Source: Janthinobacterium sp. 17J80-10
GTDB taxonomy: Bacteria; Pseudomonadota; Gammaproteobacteria; Burkholderiales; Burkholderiaceae_D
Direction of reading: 5' to 3'
NCBI RefSeq assembly: GCF_004114795.1
Contig: NZ_CP035311.1
Coordinates: forward strand, 1,054,001 to 1,118,000
Length of the DNA stretch: 64,000 bases
Under the pieces are notes generated by a model. The model was given only the letters and a program-made list of their open reading frames with translations. It ran no database searches and was not told where the DNA came from. The translations under genes and the position numbers were made by a program. Numbering within the stretch: position 1 is the stretch's first letter; each line of letters opens with the position of its first letter. This document shows positions 46,015 to 52,746 of this stretch, piece after piece.

Positions 46015-47250
46015 ATGTCTGCAACCTTCGCCTCCTTTGGCCTGATCGACGCGCTGCTGGGCGCTGTCGATACGCTCGGCTACAAAACCCCCACGCCGGT
46101 GCAGGTGCAAGCCATTCCCGTGATCCTGGCCGGGCGTGACTTGATGGCGGCGGCGCAGACCGGCACCGGCAAGACCGCCGGCTTTGCCTTGCCGCTGCTG
46201 CAGCGCCTGACCATGGAAGGCCCGCAAGTGGCCAGCAATTGCGTGCGCGTGCTGGTGCTGGTGCCGACACGCGAACTGGCGGAACAGGTCTACCAGAGTT
46301 TTTGTGAATACGGCGCGCATGTGCCCTTGCGCATGGCGGTGGCCTATGGCGGCGTGAGCATCAATCCGCAGATGATGAAACTGCGCAAAGGGCTGGACGT
46401 CCTGGTGGCCACGCCCGGGCGCCTGCTCGACCTGTACCGCCAGAACGCCGTCAAGTTCACGCAATTGCAGACGCTGGTGCTGGACGAGGCTGACCGCATG
46501 CTCGACCTGGGTTTTTCGCGCGAGCTCAACGCCGTGTTCGAGGCCTTGCCGAAGCGCCGCCAGACCCTGCTTTTTTCGGCGACCTTTTCGGATGCCATCC
46601 GCACCATGGCGGCGACGCTGCTGGTGGACCCGGTCAGCGTGGAGGTCAGTCCGCGCAACGCGGCGGCGAAAACCGTCAAGCAATGGCTGGTGCCGGTCGA
46701 TAAGAAGCGCAAGCCCGAGCTCTTCCTGCACTTGCTGAAGAAAAAGCGCTGGGGCCAGGTGCTGGTCTTCGTCAAGACCCGCAAGGGGGTCGAGCAACTG
46801 GTCGATACCCTTGCAGCAAAAGGCGTGAGCGCCGATTCGATCCACGGCGACAAGCCGCAGCCGGCACGCCTGCGCGCCCTGGAACGCTTCAAGGCAGCCG
46901 AGGTGCAAGTCCTGGTGGCAACCGATGTGGCCGCGCGCGGGCTTGATATCGACGATTTGCCGCAAGTGGTCAATTTCGACTTGCCCATCGTCGCCGAGGA
47001 TTACGTGCACCGTATCGGCCGCACCGGCCGCGCCGGCGCCACCGGCGAGGCGGTGTCGTTAGTCTGCGCCGATGAAGTGCAATTGTTGTCGGCAATCGAA
47101 ACCCTGATCCGCCAGACCCTGGTGCGCATCGACGTGCCGGAGTTCGAGCCGGACCACCGGGTTCCCATGACGGATGGGCGCGGGCAGGTGCTGAAAAAGC
47201 CGAAGAAGCCGAAGAAGCCCAAGTTCGGCCCGGGACGCCCGGCGAAGTAA
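46015..47250 (+). CDS. DEAD-box ATP-dependent RNA helicase (RhlE-like)
   Basis: A 411-residue RNA helicase. Motifs: Q motif (ATFASFGLIDALL to PTPVQVQAIPVI), Walker A AAQTGTGKT, PTRELAEQV, TPGRLLD, VLDEADRMLDLGF (DEAD), LFSATF (SAT), and HRIGRTGRAG (motif VI). The C terminus is a basic Lys/Pro repeat (KKPKKPKKPKFG), typical of RhlE-type proteins and likely RNA-binding. It functions in ribosome assembly or RNA turnover, especially in the cold. The ATG at 46015 is preferred to a TTG two codons upstream. It follows the radical SAM gene by 24 bases and may be co-transcribed. Confidence 0.94.
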   Translation: MSATFASFGLIDALLGAVDTLGYKTPTPVQVQAIPVILAGRDLMAAAQTGTGKTAGFALPLLQRLTMEGPQVASNCVRVLVLVPTRELAEQVYQSFCEYGAHVPLRMAVAYGGVSINPQMMKLRKGLDVLVATPGRLLDLYRQNAVKFTQLQTLVLDEADRMLDLGFSRELNAVFEALPKRRQTLLFSATFSDAIRTMAATLLVDPVSVEVSPRNAAAKTVKQWLVPVDKKRKPELFLHLLKKKRWGQVLVFVKTRKGVEQLVDTLAAKGVSADSIHGDKPQPARLRALERFKAAEVQVLVATDVAARGLDIDDLPQVVNFDLPIVAEDYVHRIGRTGRAGATGEAVSLVCADEVQLLSAIETLIRQTLVRIDVPEFEPDHRVPMTDGRGQVLKKPKKPKKPKFGPGRPAK

Positions 47251-47286
47251 CCGCTTACTGATGGCGCATCCGGCAGGCGTTGGGGG

Positions 47287-48093
47287 CTATTGCCCGCCGC
47301 GTGCCTCGGCAAGCGCAATGGTCAGGTGCTGCACCTTCTTTTTCAGCTGGTCGCGCTCTTCAGTCAGTTCGGCGACGGCTTGCGTCAGGCGATGGATTTC
47401 GAGCTGATCGGGCGAGGCGTCGTCGGGAGGCGGCTCCGCTGCCGGCTTGGGCGGCAAGCGGGCTTCGCGCACCTGGCGCGCCACCTGGCGCAATTCTTTC
47501 TTGCCGCCGGCAACCGCTGCGACCTGCTTTTCCTCGGGCAGGGAAGCGACGGTAGCGGCGGCATTAATCGAAATCATCCCCGACTTGACCGCGCTGACCA
47601 GTTCGGGCGTGGCCGTTTTCTGGATTTTCTCGATCTGGCCCAATGTGGCGCTGCTCACCCGCGCCGCCTTTGCCACGACCTCGCGCTTCGTCCATGGCGG
47701 GTCCGACACGGGCCTGGCTGTGGTATCGGCGCCGGCAGGCTTGGCCGACGGCGACGGGGTCTGTGCCAGGCGCGCTGCGACGATTTCTTTCTTGCGCAAG
47801 GCCAGCACCCCGCGCTGAAAATCCGAGACGCTGCGGCGCCCGAGATGGTTGTCGATCATCCACAGGTGCACATCGTCGATGGATTTGAACGTCTGGTTCT
47901 GGATGGTGTTGAAGGGGATGCCGTGTTTCTGGCAAATGCCATAACGGTTGTGGCCATCCACCAGCAGGTCGCCCCACAGCACCAGGGCATCGCGGCACCC
48001 TTCGGCGAGCAGGCTGCGCTCCAGCGCGGCGTATTCGTCTTCGGTCAGCGGATCGATGTAGGCACGGAGGTCTTCGTTGATGGTAAGGGTCAT
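47287..48093 (-). CDS. ParB/Srx-fold domain protein (plasmid partition-related type)
   Basis: A 268-residue protein with an N-terminal ParB/sulfiredoxin-like domain: INEDLRAYIDPLTEDEYAALE, then LVLWGDLLVDGHNRYGICQKHGIPF and FKSIDDVHLWMIDNHLGRRSVS. A middle helical part (SSATLGQIEKIQKTATPELVSAVKSGMISINAAATVASL) resembles the KorB/ParB-type HTH region. The C-terminal 40 residues (LEIHRLTQAVAELTEERDQLKKKVQHL) are a predicted coiled coil. There is no parA next to it, so it is an orphan ParB-like protein rather than a segregation locus. It is divergent from the DinB gene and the LexA box lies 89 bases before its start. Function unknown. Confidence 0.82.
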   Translation of the reverse strand: MTLTINEDLRAYIDPLTEDEYAALERSLLAEGCRDALVLWGDLLVDGHNRYGICQKHGIPFNTIQNQTFKSIDDVHLWMIDNHLGRRSVSDFQRGVLALRKKEIVAARLAQTPSPSAKPAGADTTARPVSDPPWTKREVVAKAARVSSATLGQIEKIQKTATPELVSAVKSGMISINAAATVASLPEEKQVAAVAGGKKELRQVARQVREARLPPKPAAEPPPDDASPDQLEIHRLTQAVAELTEERDQLKKKVQHLTIALAEARGGQ

Positions 48094-48181
48094 GGTGTTG
48101 CGTAAATAAATCGGTAGCGGCGTAGTGTACACACGGCTGCGGATTTGCGCCGCATGGCGCACTGGAATTTCAGGCGATGAC

Positions 48182-48203
48182 CTGTTGTTATATACAGTAT
48201 AAT
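48182..48203. promoter_or_regulatory. LexA (SOS) box abutting the -10 of the dinB-type gene
   Basis: CTGT (48182-48185), eight bases, ACAG (48194-48197) is the consensus CTGT-N8-ACAG LexA site. It is followed at once by a perfect -10 TATAAT (48198-48203). Transcription would start near 48210, giving a roughly 40-base leader to the ATG at 48250. LexA bound here would occlude the promoter, so the polymerase gene should be DNA-damage inducible. Confidence 0.85.
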
Positions 48204-48249
48204 CGGTGGCGTCACGATTTTGCTTGGTTCATCTTACTGCCTTCAAACG

Positions 48250-49413
48250 ATGCATCTGCCGCCTGACGTTCGCCGCATTGCCCATCTCGACATGGATGCC
48301 TTTTACGCATCGGTCGAACTCTTGCGCTATCCGGAATTGCGCGGCATGCCGGTCGTCATCGGCGGACGTTCGGTGGACCGGCCCGAAGTGCAGCCGGACG
48401 GTACCCGCCGCTTTGCCCGGCTGCGCGACTATGCCGGGCGCGGGGTCGTGACGACCTCGACTTACGAGGCGCGTGCGCTGGGCGTGTTTTCCGCGATGGG
48501 GATGATGAAGGCGGCGCAACTGGCGCCAGAGGCCATTATTTTGCCGGTCGATTTCGACGCCTATCGCCATTATTCACGGCTCTTCAAGAAGGCGGTGGCG
48601 CAGATTGCGCCGCATATCGAAGATCGCGGCATCGATGAAATCTACATCGACTTGGGCGATATTGCCGAAGACACGCGCGCGCTGGCCTTGCGCATCAAGC
48701 AGGCCGTGCGCGAGGCCACAGGCCTGTCTTGTTCGATCGGCGTGGCGCCCAACAAATTGCTGGCCAAGATATGCTCCGACCTCGAAAAACCGGACGGCGT
48801 GACCATTCTTTCCCATGCCGATATCCCGGGCCGCATCTGGCCGCTGCCGGTGCGCAAGATCAATGGCATCGGCCCCAAGGCCGGAGAAAAACTTCAGGCG
48901 CTCGGCATTGGCACGATCGCCGAACTGGCCCGGGCCGAGCCGGATCTGCTGCAGGCGCATTTTGGCCTCAGCTATGCGCAGTGGCTATGCAAGGTCGCGC
49001 AGGGAAGTGACGACAGGCCCGTTGTCACCCGGTCGGAACCGAAATCGATCAGCCGCGAAACCACGTTTGAGCGGGACTTGCATGCCCGTCAGGACCGCGA
49101 CACCCTCTCGCGCATCTTCACGGAATTGTGCGTGCGGGTAGCCGAGGATTTGCGCCGCAAGAACTACGTCGGCCGCACCATCGGCATCAAGTTGCGCTAT
49201 GCGGATTTCCGCACCGTGACCCGCGATGTCACCTTGCCCGAGCCGACTGCCGATGCGGCAGGCATTCGCCGCGCGGCCGGCGAGTGCCTGCGCCGGGTGC
49301 CGCTGGAGCAGCGCCTGCGGCTTTTTGGCGTGCGGGTGGGGGCGCTTTCCCGGCCGGAGGCAGTCAAGGCAAACGCCGGTATTGTTCAGACGGCGTTTGC
49401 TTTCGGCGAGTGA
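48250..49413 (+). CDS. dinB: Y-family DNA polymerase IV (DinB-like)
   Basis: A 387-residue translesion polymerase. Catalytic residues are in AHLDMDAFYASVELL (Asp14; steric gate probably Tyr19) and DRGIDEIYIDL (Asp/Glu pair). Also present are the fingers motif TTSTYEARALGVFSAM and CSIGVAPNKLLAKICSDLEKP, then the HhH KINGIGPKAGEKLQALGI and the little-finger domain. About 22 residues (40-62, VDRPEVQPDGTRRFARLRDY region) are inserted between GGR and GVV relative to E. coli DinB. The beta-clamp motif at the C terminus is not obvious. A TTG at 48220 gives a longer frame, but the ATG is preferred. A LexA box controls it. Confidence 0.94.
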   Translation: MHLPPDVRRIAHLDMDAFYASVELLRYPELRGMPVVIGGRSVDRPEVQPDGTRRFARLRDYAGRGVVTTSTYEARALGVFSAMGMMKAAQLAPEAIILPVDFDAYRHYSRLFKKAVAQIAPHIEDRGIDEIYIDLGDIAEDTRALALRIKQAVREATGLSCSIGVAPNKLLAKICSDLEKPDGVTILSHADIPGRIWPLPVRKINGIGPKAGEKLQALGIGTIAELARAEPDLLQAHFGLSYAQWLCKVAQGSDDRPVVTRSEPKSISRETTFERDLHARQDRDTLSRIFTELCVRVAEDLRRKNYVGRTIGIKLRYADFRTVTRDVTLPEPTADAAGIRRAAGECLRRVPLEQRLRLFGVRVGALSRPEAVKANAGIVQTAFAFGE

Positions 49414-49417
49414 GTTT

Positions 49418-50134
49418 CTAGCGTTTGACGAACACCAGGTCCCAGACGCCGTGGCCGAGCTTGATGCCGCGCTTCTCGAACTTGGTATTGGGCCGGTAGG
49501 CGGGACGTTCGGCGTAATTCCCGGCCGTATTTTGCAAGCTCGGTTCGGCCGACAGCACGTCCAGCATTTGCTCGGCATATTCCTGCCAGTCAGTGGCGCA
49601 GTGCAGGTAGCCGCCGGGGGCGATGCGGGACGCGAGCAGATCCACGAAGGGCGGCTGGATCAGGCGGCGCTTGTTGTGGCGCGCCTTGTGCCAGGGGTCG
49701 GGGAAAAATACATGCACGCCGGCCAGCGCTGCCGGTGCAATCATGTTGGTAACCACCTCGACTGCATCATGCTGGACGATGCGCAGGTTCTGCAAGCCTT
49801 GTTCGCCAATCAGTTTCAGCAGGCTGCCCACGCCTGGGGTATGCACTTCGACACCGATGAAATTTTTCTCCGGCATGCCGGCGGCAATCGTTGCCGTGGT
49901 GTCGCCCATGCCGAAACCGATTTCCAGGATGGTGGGGGCGGTGCGGCCGAAGACCATCTCCACATCCAGCAAGGCTTTCTTGTAGGGCAGGCAGAATTGC
50001 GGGCCGAATTCTTCCAACGCGCGCGCCTGGCCGGTCGACAGCCGCCCGGCGCGGGTGACAAAGCTGCGGATGCGGCGCTCGGTCGGATCATAGAACAGCG
50101 GTTTGCCGTCGGCGTTTTCTGGAAGGTCGGACAT
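49418..50134 (-). CDS. trmB: tRNA (guanine-N7-)-methyltransferase
   Basis: A 238-residue SAM enzyme forming m7G46 in the tRNA variable loop. Signatures are [36 protein letters not shown] (SAM site), [18 protein letters not shown] (the TrmB hallmark PDPWxKxRHxKRR) and [15 protein letters not shown]. Length is normal for TrmB. It converges on the dinB gene with 4 bases between stops. Its start lies upstream of a tRNA-Gly gene in the same orientation, about 70 bases away and separated by a terminator. Confidence 0.97.
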   Translation of the reverse strand: MSDLPENADGKPLFYDPTERRIRSFVTRAGRLSTGQARALEEFGPQFCLPYKKALLDVEMVFGRTAPTILEIGFGMGDTTATIAAGMPEKNFIGVEVHTPGVGSLLKLIGEQGLQNLRIVQHDAVEVVTNMIAPAALAGVHVFFPDPWHKARHNKRRLIQPPFVDLLASRIAPGGYLHCATDWQEYAEQMLDVLSAEPSLQNTAGNYAERPAYRPNTKFEKRGIKLGHGVWDLVFVKR

Positions 50135-50172
50135 GCTGTGGTCGCAAAGGCAAAAATTGGGCGTGATGCCAA

Positions 50173-50199
50173 GAAAAAGGCACCGGCTTGCGGTGCCTG
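50173..50199 (-). terminator. Rho-independent terminator of tRNA-Gly
   Basis: On the minus strand AGGCACCG pairs with CGGTGCCT (plus 50191-50198 with 50178-50185) around a 5-base loop, followed by TTTTT. It ends the tRNA transcript 7 bases after the encoded CCA. Confidence 0.85.
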
Positions 50200-50205
50200 G
50201 AAAGC

Positions 50206-50279
50206 TGGAGCGGGTGAAGGGAATCGAACCCTCGTCGTAAGCTTGGGAAGCTTCTGCTCTACCATTGAGCTACACCCGC
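50206..50279 (-). tRNA. tRNA-Gly(CCC)
   Basis: A 74-base tRNA including an encoded CCA tail. The acceptor stem GCGGGTG pairs with CACCCGC, the D arm reads AGCTCAATGGTAGAGC, and the T arm is GAGGGTTCGATTCCCTT. The anticodon arm is GAAGC-TTCCCAA-GCTTA with anticodon CCC, pairing with GGG codons. A promoter upstream and a terminator downstream make it a self-contained unit. Confidence 0.97.
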
Positions 50280-50289
50280 GACAGCCGAC

Positions 50290-50319
50290 ATTCTACGCAA
50301 GTTTGCAGGAATTCGGCAA
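50290..50319 (-). promoter_or_regulatory. Promoter of tRNA-Gly
   Basis: Minus strand: -35 TTGCCG (plus 50314-50319), an 18-base spacer and -10 TAGAAT (plus 50290-50295), which ends 11 bases before the mature tRNA 5' end. The bases after the -10 are GC-rich, as in stable-RNA promoters. Confidence 0.6.
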
Positions 50320-50341
50320 ATGCCGGGCGCAGACGGCGCAT

Positions 50342-50992
50342 CTATGAAGCAGCCTGATTCATGTCCAGGCGAGCGAGATTGCGGGGCAGCGCTGCGCCGG
50401 GGCGCACCGGGTCGTTCTCGATTTCCCGGATGGCTTTGCGGATCGTGGCCACGGTGTCTTCATTCAACAGGACTTCGTAGTGATTCGATTCGATCTCGAC
50501 CAGGCGCATGTCATCCCTCTGGCGCATGGATGCCAAAGTCACGACGCCATCATTGGCGGTCGCCATGAAGGGTGAATGTCCCTTGACGCTGACAATATTG
50601 GTCCACGCGCACGGCGGCTCGAATTGCAGGCTATTGACGATTGGCGCGCCTTTTGGGCGGATATCCTGGAATACTTTGTTGAACGGCATCATATAGGCCA
50701 GCACTTCCGCAGCTTCACTCCCGCCATAGGGGGTACTGATCGTGACTGCGCCAAGGATACGTGACTGCAGTTCTTCTGCCAGGTGCAGCGCGTGGATGCC
50801 GCCGAGCGAATGTGCTACCAGGAATATGTCATCGATGCCGTCGATTTTCCGGAGCATGTCCTGGTGATTGGCATAAAAGCCATTGTCGCTGTTGTACTCC
50901 AGATAAATATGCTTGTGGCGGGACAACTTGCTCGATAGGAAATTGAAGCTTTGCGCCGTGGCCCGATGCCCATGGATGAATACGATATTCAT
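50342..50992 (-). CDS. Small alpha/beta-hydrolase (lipase/esterase-like)
   Basis: A 216-residue soluble hydrolase without signal peptide. MNIVFIHGHRATAQSFNFL gives the HG oxyanion region, and IFLVAHSLGGIHALHLAE is the nucleophile elbow (Ser62 in HSLGG). A probable acid residue is in TANDGVVT and the His in IESNHYEVLL. This looks like the PGAP1/lipase-like serine hydrolase group. The C-terminal tail (about 25 residues) is Pro/Ala-rich. The substrate is unknown. It has no operon partners: a tRNA gene follows and about 330 bases of unassigned DNA precede it. Confidence 0.82.
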   Translation of the reverse strand: MNIVFIHGHRATAQSFNFLSSKLSRHKHIYLEYNSDNGFYANHQDMLRKIDGIDDIFLVAHSLGGIHALHLAEELQSRILGAVTISTPYGGSEAAEVLAYMMPFNKVFQDIRPKGAPIVNSLQFEPPCAWTNIVSVKGHSPFMATANDGVVTLASMRQRDDMRLVEIESNHYEVLLNEDTVATIRKAIREIENDPVRPGAALPRNLARLDMNQAAS

Positions 50993-51326
50993 TTTGTTTC
51001 CCCTTCCGAAATTTCAGAGTTCGCCGTCAGAGCGCCTTCATGGTGACATGTGAAATGCCGGTGTTGGTTTTTGTAATTTATGCTGCATTGCAGCGTGACG
51101 CCAATCACGCTTCTCGATAGCTGTTATACAAGGAATGGATATAAGGCGCTGCTTGATACCCCACATATGCGGAATTTGCATTTCATCAATGCATGCCTTG
51201 GCCATCTGCAGATTGAGGAAAAACAAATGACATGTTGCATGGCGGCCGCCGTTCGATATGGGGAAGTGCTAGATTGATGTCTTGATAACTGGTCCATCCT
51301 TTTTCATGGAATCAAAGGAGAACAGC
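50993..51326. other. Intergenic region between hydrolase and sodC
   Basis: About 330 bases with no gene I can support; short frames on both strands (for example 51080-51277) lack ribosome sites and recognisable residues. A plus-strand extended -10 like element, TGTTATACA (51122-51130), has no matching -35. The stretch must hold the start signals of the two divergent neighbours. Confidence 0.45.
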
Positions 51327-51863
51327 ATGAGCAATCCCTACCTGGCTACGGCGGCACTGTCTGCAATCTTGCTGGCGGCAGGCTGTGCATCGAACTCGAA
51401 CTCGAGCTCGAGCGACAGGGTGTCTGCGCAAGCGGCCATGCAGCCTACCCAGGGCCAGAATGCCCGCGGCAATGTCACCTTTACCCAGCAAGGCGAGCAG
51501 GTCAGTGTGGTGGCATCGTTCAGCGGCCTGACACCGGGCGGGCATGGCTTCCATATCCATGAAAAAGGCGATTGCAGTGCACCGGACGGCACCAGCGCCG
51601 GTGGCCACTTCAATCCGTCTGCCAAGCAGCATGGGCATCCGCAGCAGGATGAACACCATGTGGGCGACTTGCCTATGCTGGAAGCCGACGCCAGCGGCAA
51701 CGCCAGCCTGACGGTGACCTTGTCCGGCCTGAGTCTGGGCAAGGGCAGCGACAGCATCATTGGCCGTGGCCTGATCGTGCATGCGGCCCCGGATGACTTC
51801 AAGACGCAGCCGACCGGTAATTCCGGCGGGCGCATTGCGTGCGGCGTCATTGCGGCGCAGTGA
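51327..51863 (+). CDS. sodC: Cu/Zn superoxide dismutase, lipoprotein form
   Basis: A 178-residue periplasmic enzyme that dismutates superoxide. The signal peptide ends in ILLAAGC (Cys20), so it is lipid-anchored, and a Ser/Asn linker follows. Metal ligands are in GGHGFHIHEKGDC (Cu His pair and disulfide Cys), GGHFNPSAKQHG (bridging and Zn His), DEHHVGDLP and GRGLIVHAAPDDF. The second disulfide Cys is in GGRIACGVI. The electrostatic-loop region TQPTGNSGG is conserved. An AAAGGAG ribosome site lies shortly before the ATG. Lipoprotein SodC variants occur in several proteobacteria and protect against external superoxide. Confidence 0.96.
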   Translation: MSNPYLATAALSAILLAAGCASNSNSSSSDRVSAQAAMQPTQGQNARGNVTFTQQGEQVSVVASFSGLTPGGHGFHIHEKGDCSAPDGTSAGGHFNPSAKQHGHPQQDEHHVGDLPMLEADASGNASLTVTLSGLSLGKGSDSIIGRGLIVHAAPDDFKTQPTGNSGGRIACGVIAAQ

Positions 51864-51991
51864 GAAGGGGGCTGTGTGCGGCGGCGCAACCGGCGTCAGG
51901 ATGTATCTCTTGTAAGCAAATGCGTCATTTGATTGCCGGGCGCGGGCAATCCGATAAAGTGAATCCATCACAACGCTGATTGGAGATCACA

Positions 51992-52513
51992 ATGAAACGC
52001 ATCCTCTGTACTGCTGCTGCCATCATTCTCGGTACTGCCGCATTTCTCCCGACCCAGGCGCTCGCCCAGGTCGGCGTCAATATCGTGATTGGCAATGCGC
52101 CGCCGCCGCCAAGGCATGAAGTCATGCCTGCCCAGCGTCGCGGATATACCTGGGCGCCTGGCTACTGGAACTGGAATGGCAGAAGGCATGTGTGGGTTGA
52201 TGGCCATTGGGAGCGTACTCGCCCGGGCTATTACTATCAACGCCCGGAATGGCGCCAGGGCCAGGATGGCTGGCATCTGAATCGCGGCGGCTGGCAGCAC
52301 GGCCCACGCCATGCCGGCCACAACCGCTATGACAACCAGAACCGCTACGACAACCAGAATCGTTACGACCACGCCGACCGCTATGGCAATCGCCGGCCTG
52401 GTCCGGCCGACCAGGACCGTGACGGTGTGCCGGACCGTGTGGATCGCGACCGCGATGGCGATGGTGTGGCCAATCGTTATGACAGCCGGCCATACAATCC
52501 GCGTCGCGACTGA
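51992..52513 (+). CDS. Exported YXWGXW-type protein with RYDNQ repeats and a calcium-binding-like Asp tail
   Basis: A 173-residue secreted protein. The signal peptide ([23 protein letters not shown]) is cut near residue 25. Next comes an aromatic-rich YXWGXW/BcpO-like region ([20 protein letters not shown], then [12 protein letters not shown]), then tandem NRYDNQ repeats, and last an Asp-rich segment [20 protein letters not shown] resembling thrombospondin type 3 calcium repeats. A GGAG lies upstream of the ATG. YXWGXW proteins are frequent in Burkholderiales and associated with the outer envelope, function unknown. The Asp tail suggests Ca2+ binding in the mature protein, which is inference. 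Confidence 0.85.
   Translation: MKRILCTAAAIILGTAAFLPTQALAQVGVNIVIGNAPPPPRHEVMPAQRRGYTWAPGYWNWNGRRHVWVDGHWERTRPGYYYQRPEWRQGQDGWHLNRGGWQHGPRHAGHNRYDNQNRYDNQNRYDHADRYGNRRPGPADQDRDGVPDRVDRDRDGDGVANRYDSRPYNPRRD
52322..52375 (+). repeat. Three 18-bp in-frame tandem repeats (NRYDNQ units)
   Basis: Units at 52322-52339 and 52340-52357 differ by one base (AACCGCTATGACAACCAG and AACCGCTACGACAACCAG). A third, diverged unit runs 52358-52375. They encode [18 protein letters not shown] and could vary in number by slippage. Confidence 0.75.
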
Positions 52514-52746
52514 ATTATTGCTTATGCGAAATGGCATGCTGGCAATCGACCTTTTCCTTGCGTTGATGCAAGCATGCCGCCGCTTGGCAAGGCATGATAG
52601 CGCTTTCTGGCCAGCATACTGCTGCAGAGAACATGCCTTTGTTCAATCGAATAATCGTCGCATAAAAAATAATCCCGTTCGTTGGAAGTGTGCGGGACAG
52701 GAGAAGCAGCACCGTGCCAGCAGGGAAGCGGACAACATCCATCAAC

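Noticed and set aside
47287-49413. ParB-like protein and DinB as a mobile element or plasmid insertion
   Set aside because: No integrase, repeats, tRNA-end duplication or composition break are visible. The tRNA-Gly at 50206-50279 is intact and I saw no duplicate of its 3' end.
51080-51277. Possible 65-residue small protein before sodC
   Set aside because: No ribosome site, no hydrophobic or conserved pattern; length is within chance expectation in 330 bases.
52514-52746. Cobalamin or other riboswitch upstream of the TonB receptor
   Set aside because: I looked for the conserved B12-box core and a following stem and did not find a convincing match, so no ligand can be proposed from the leader.
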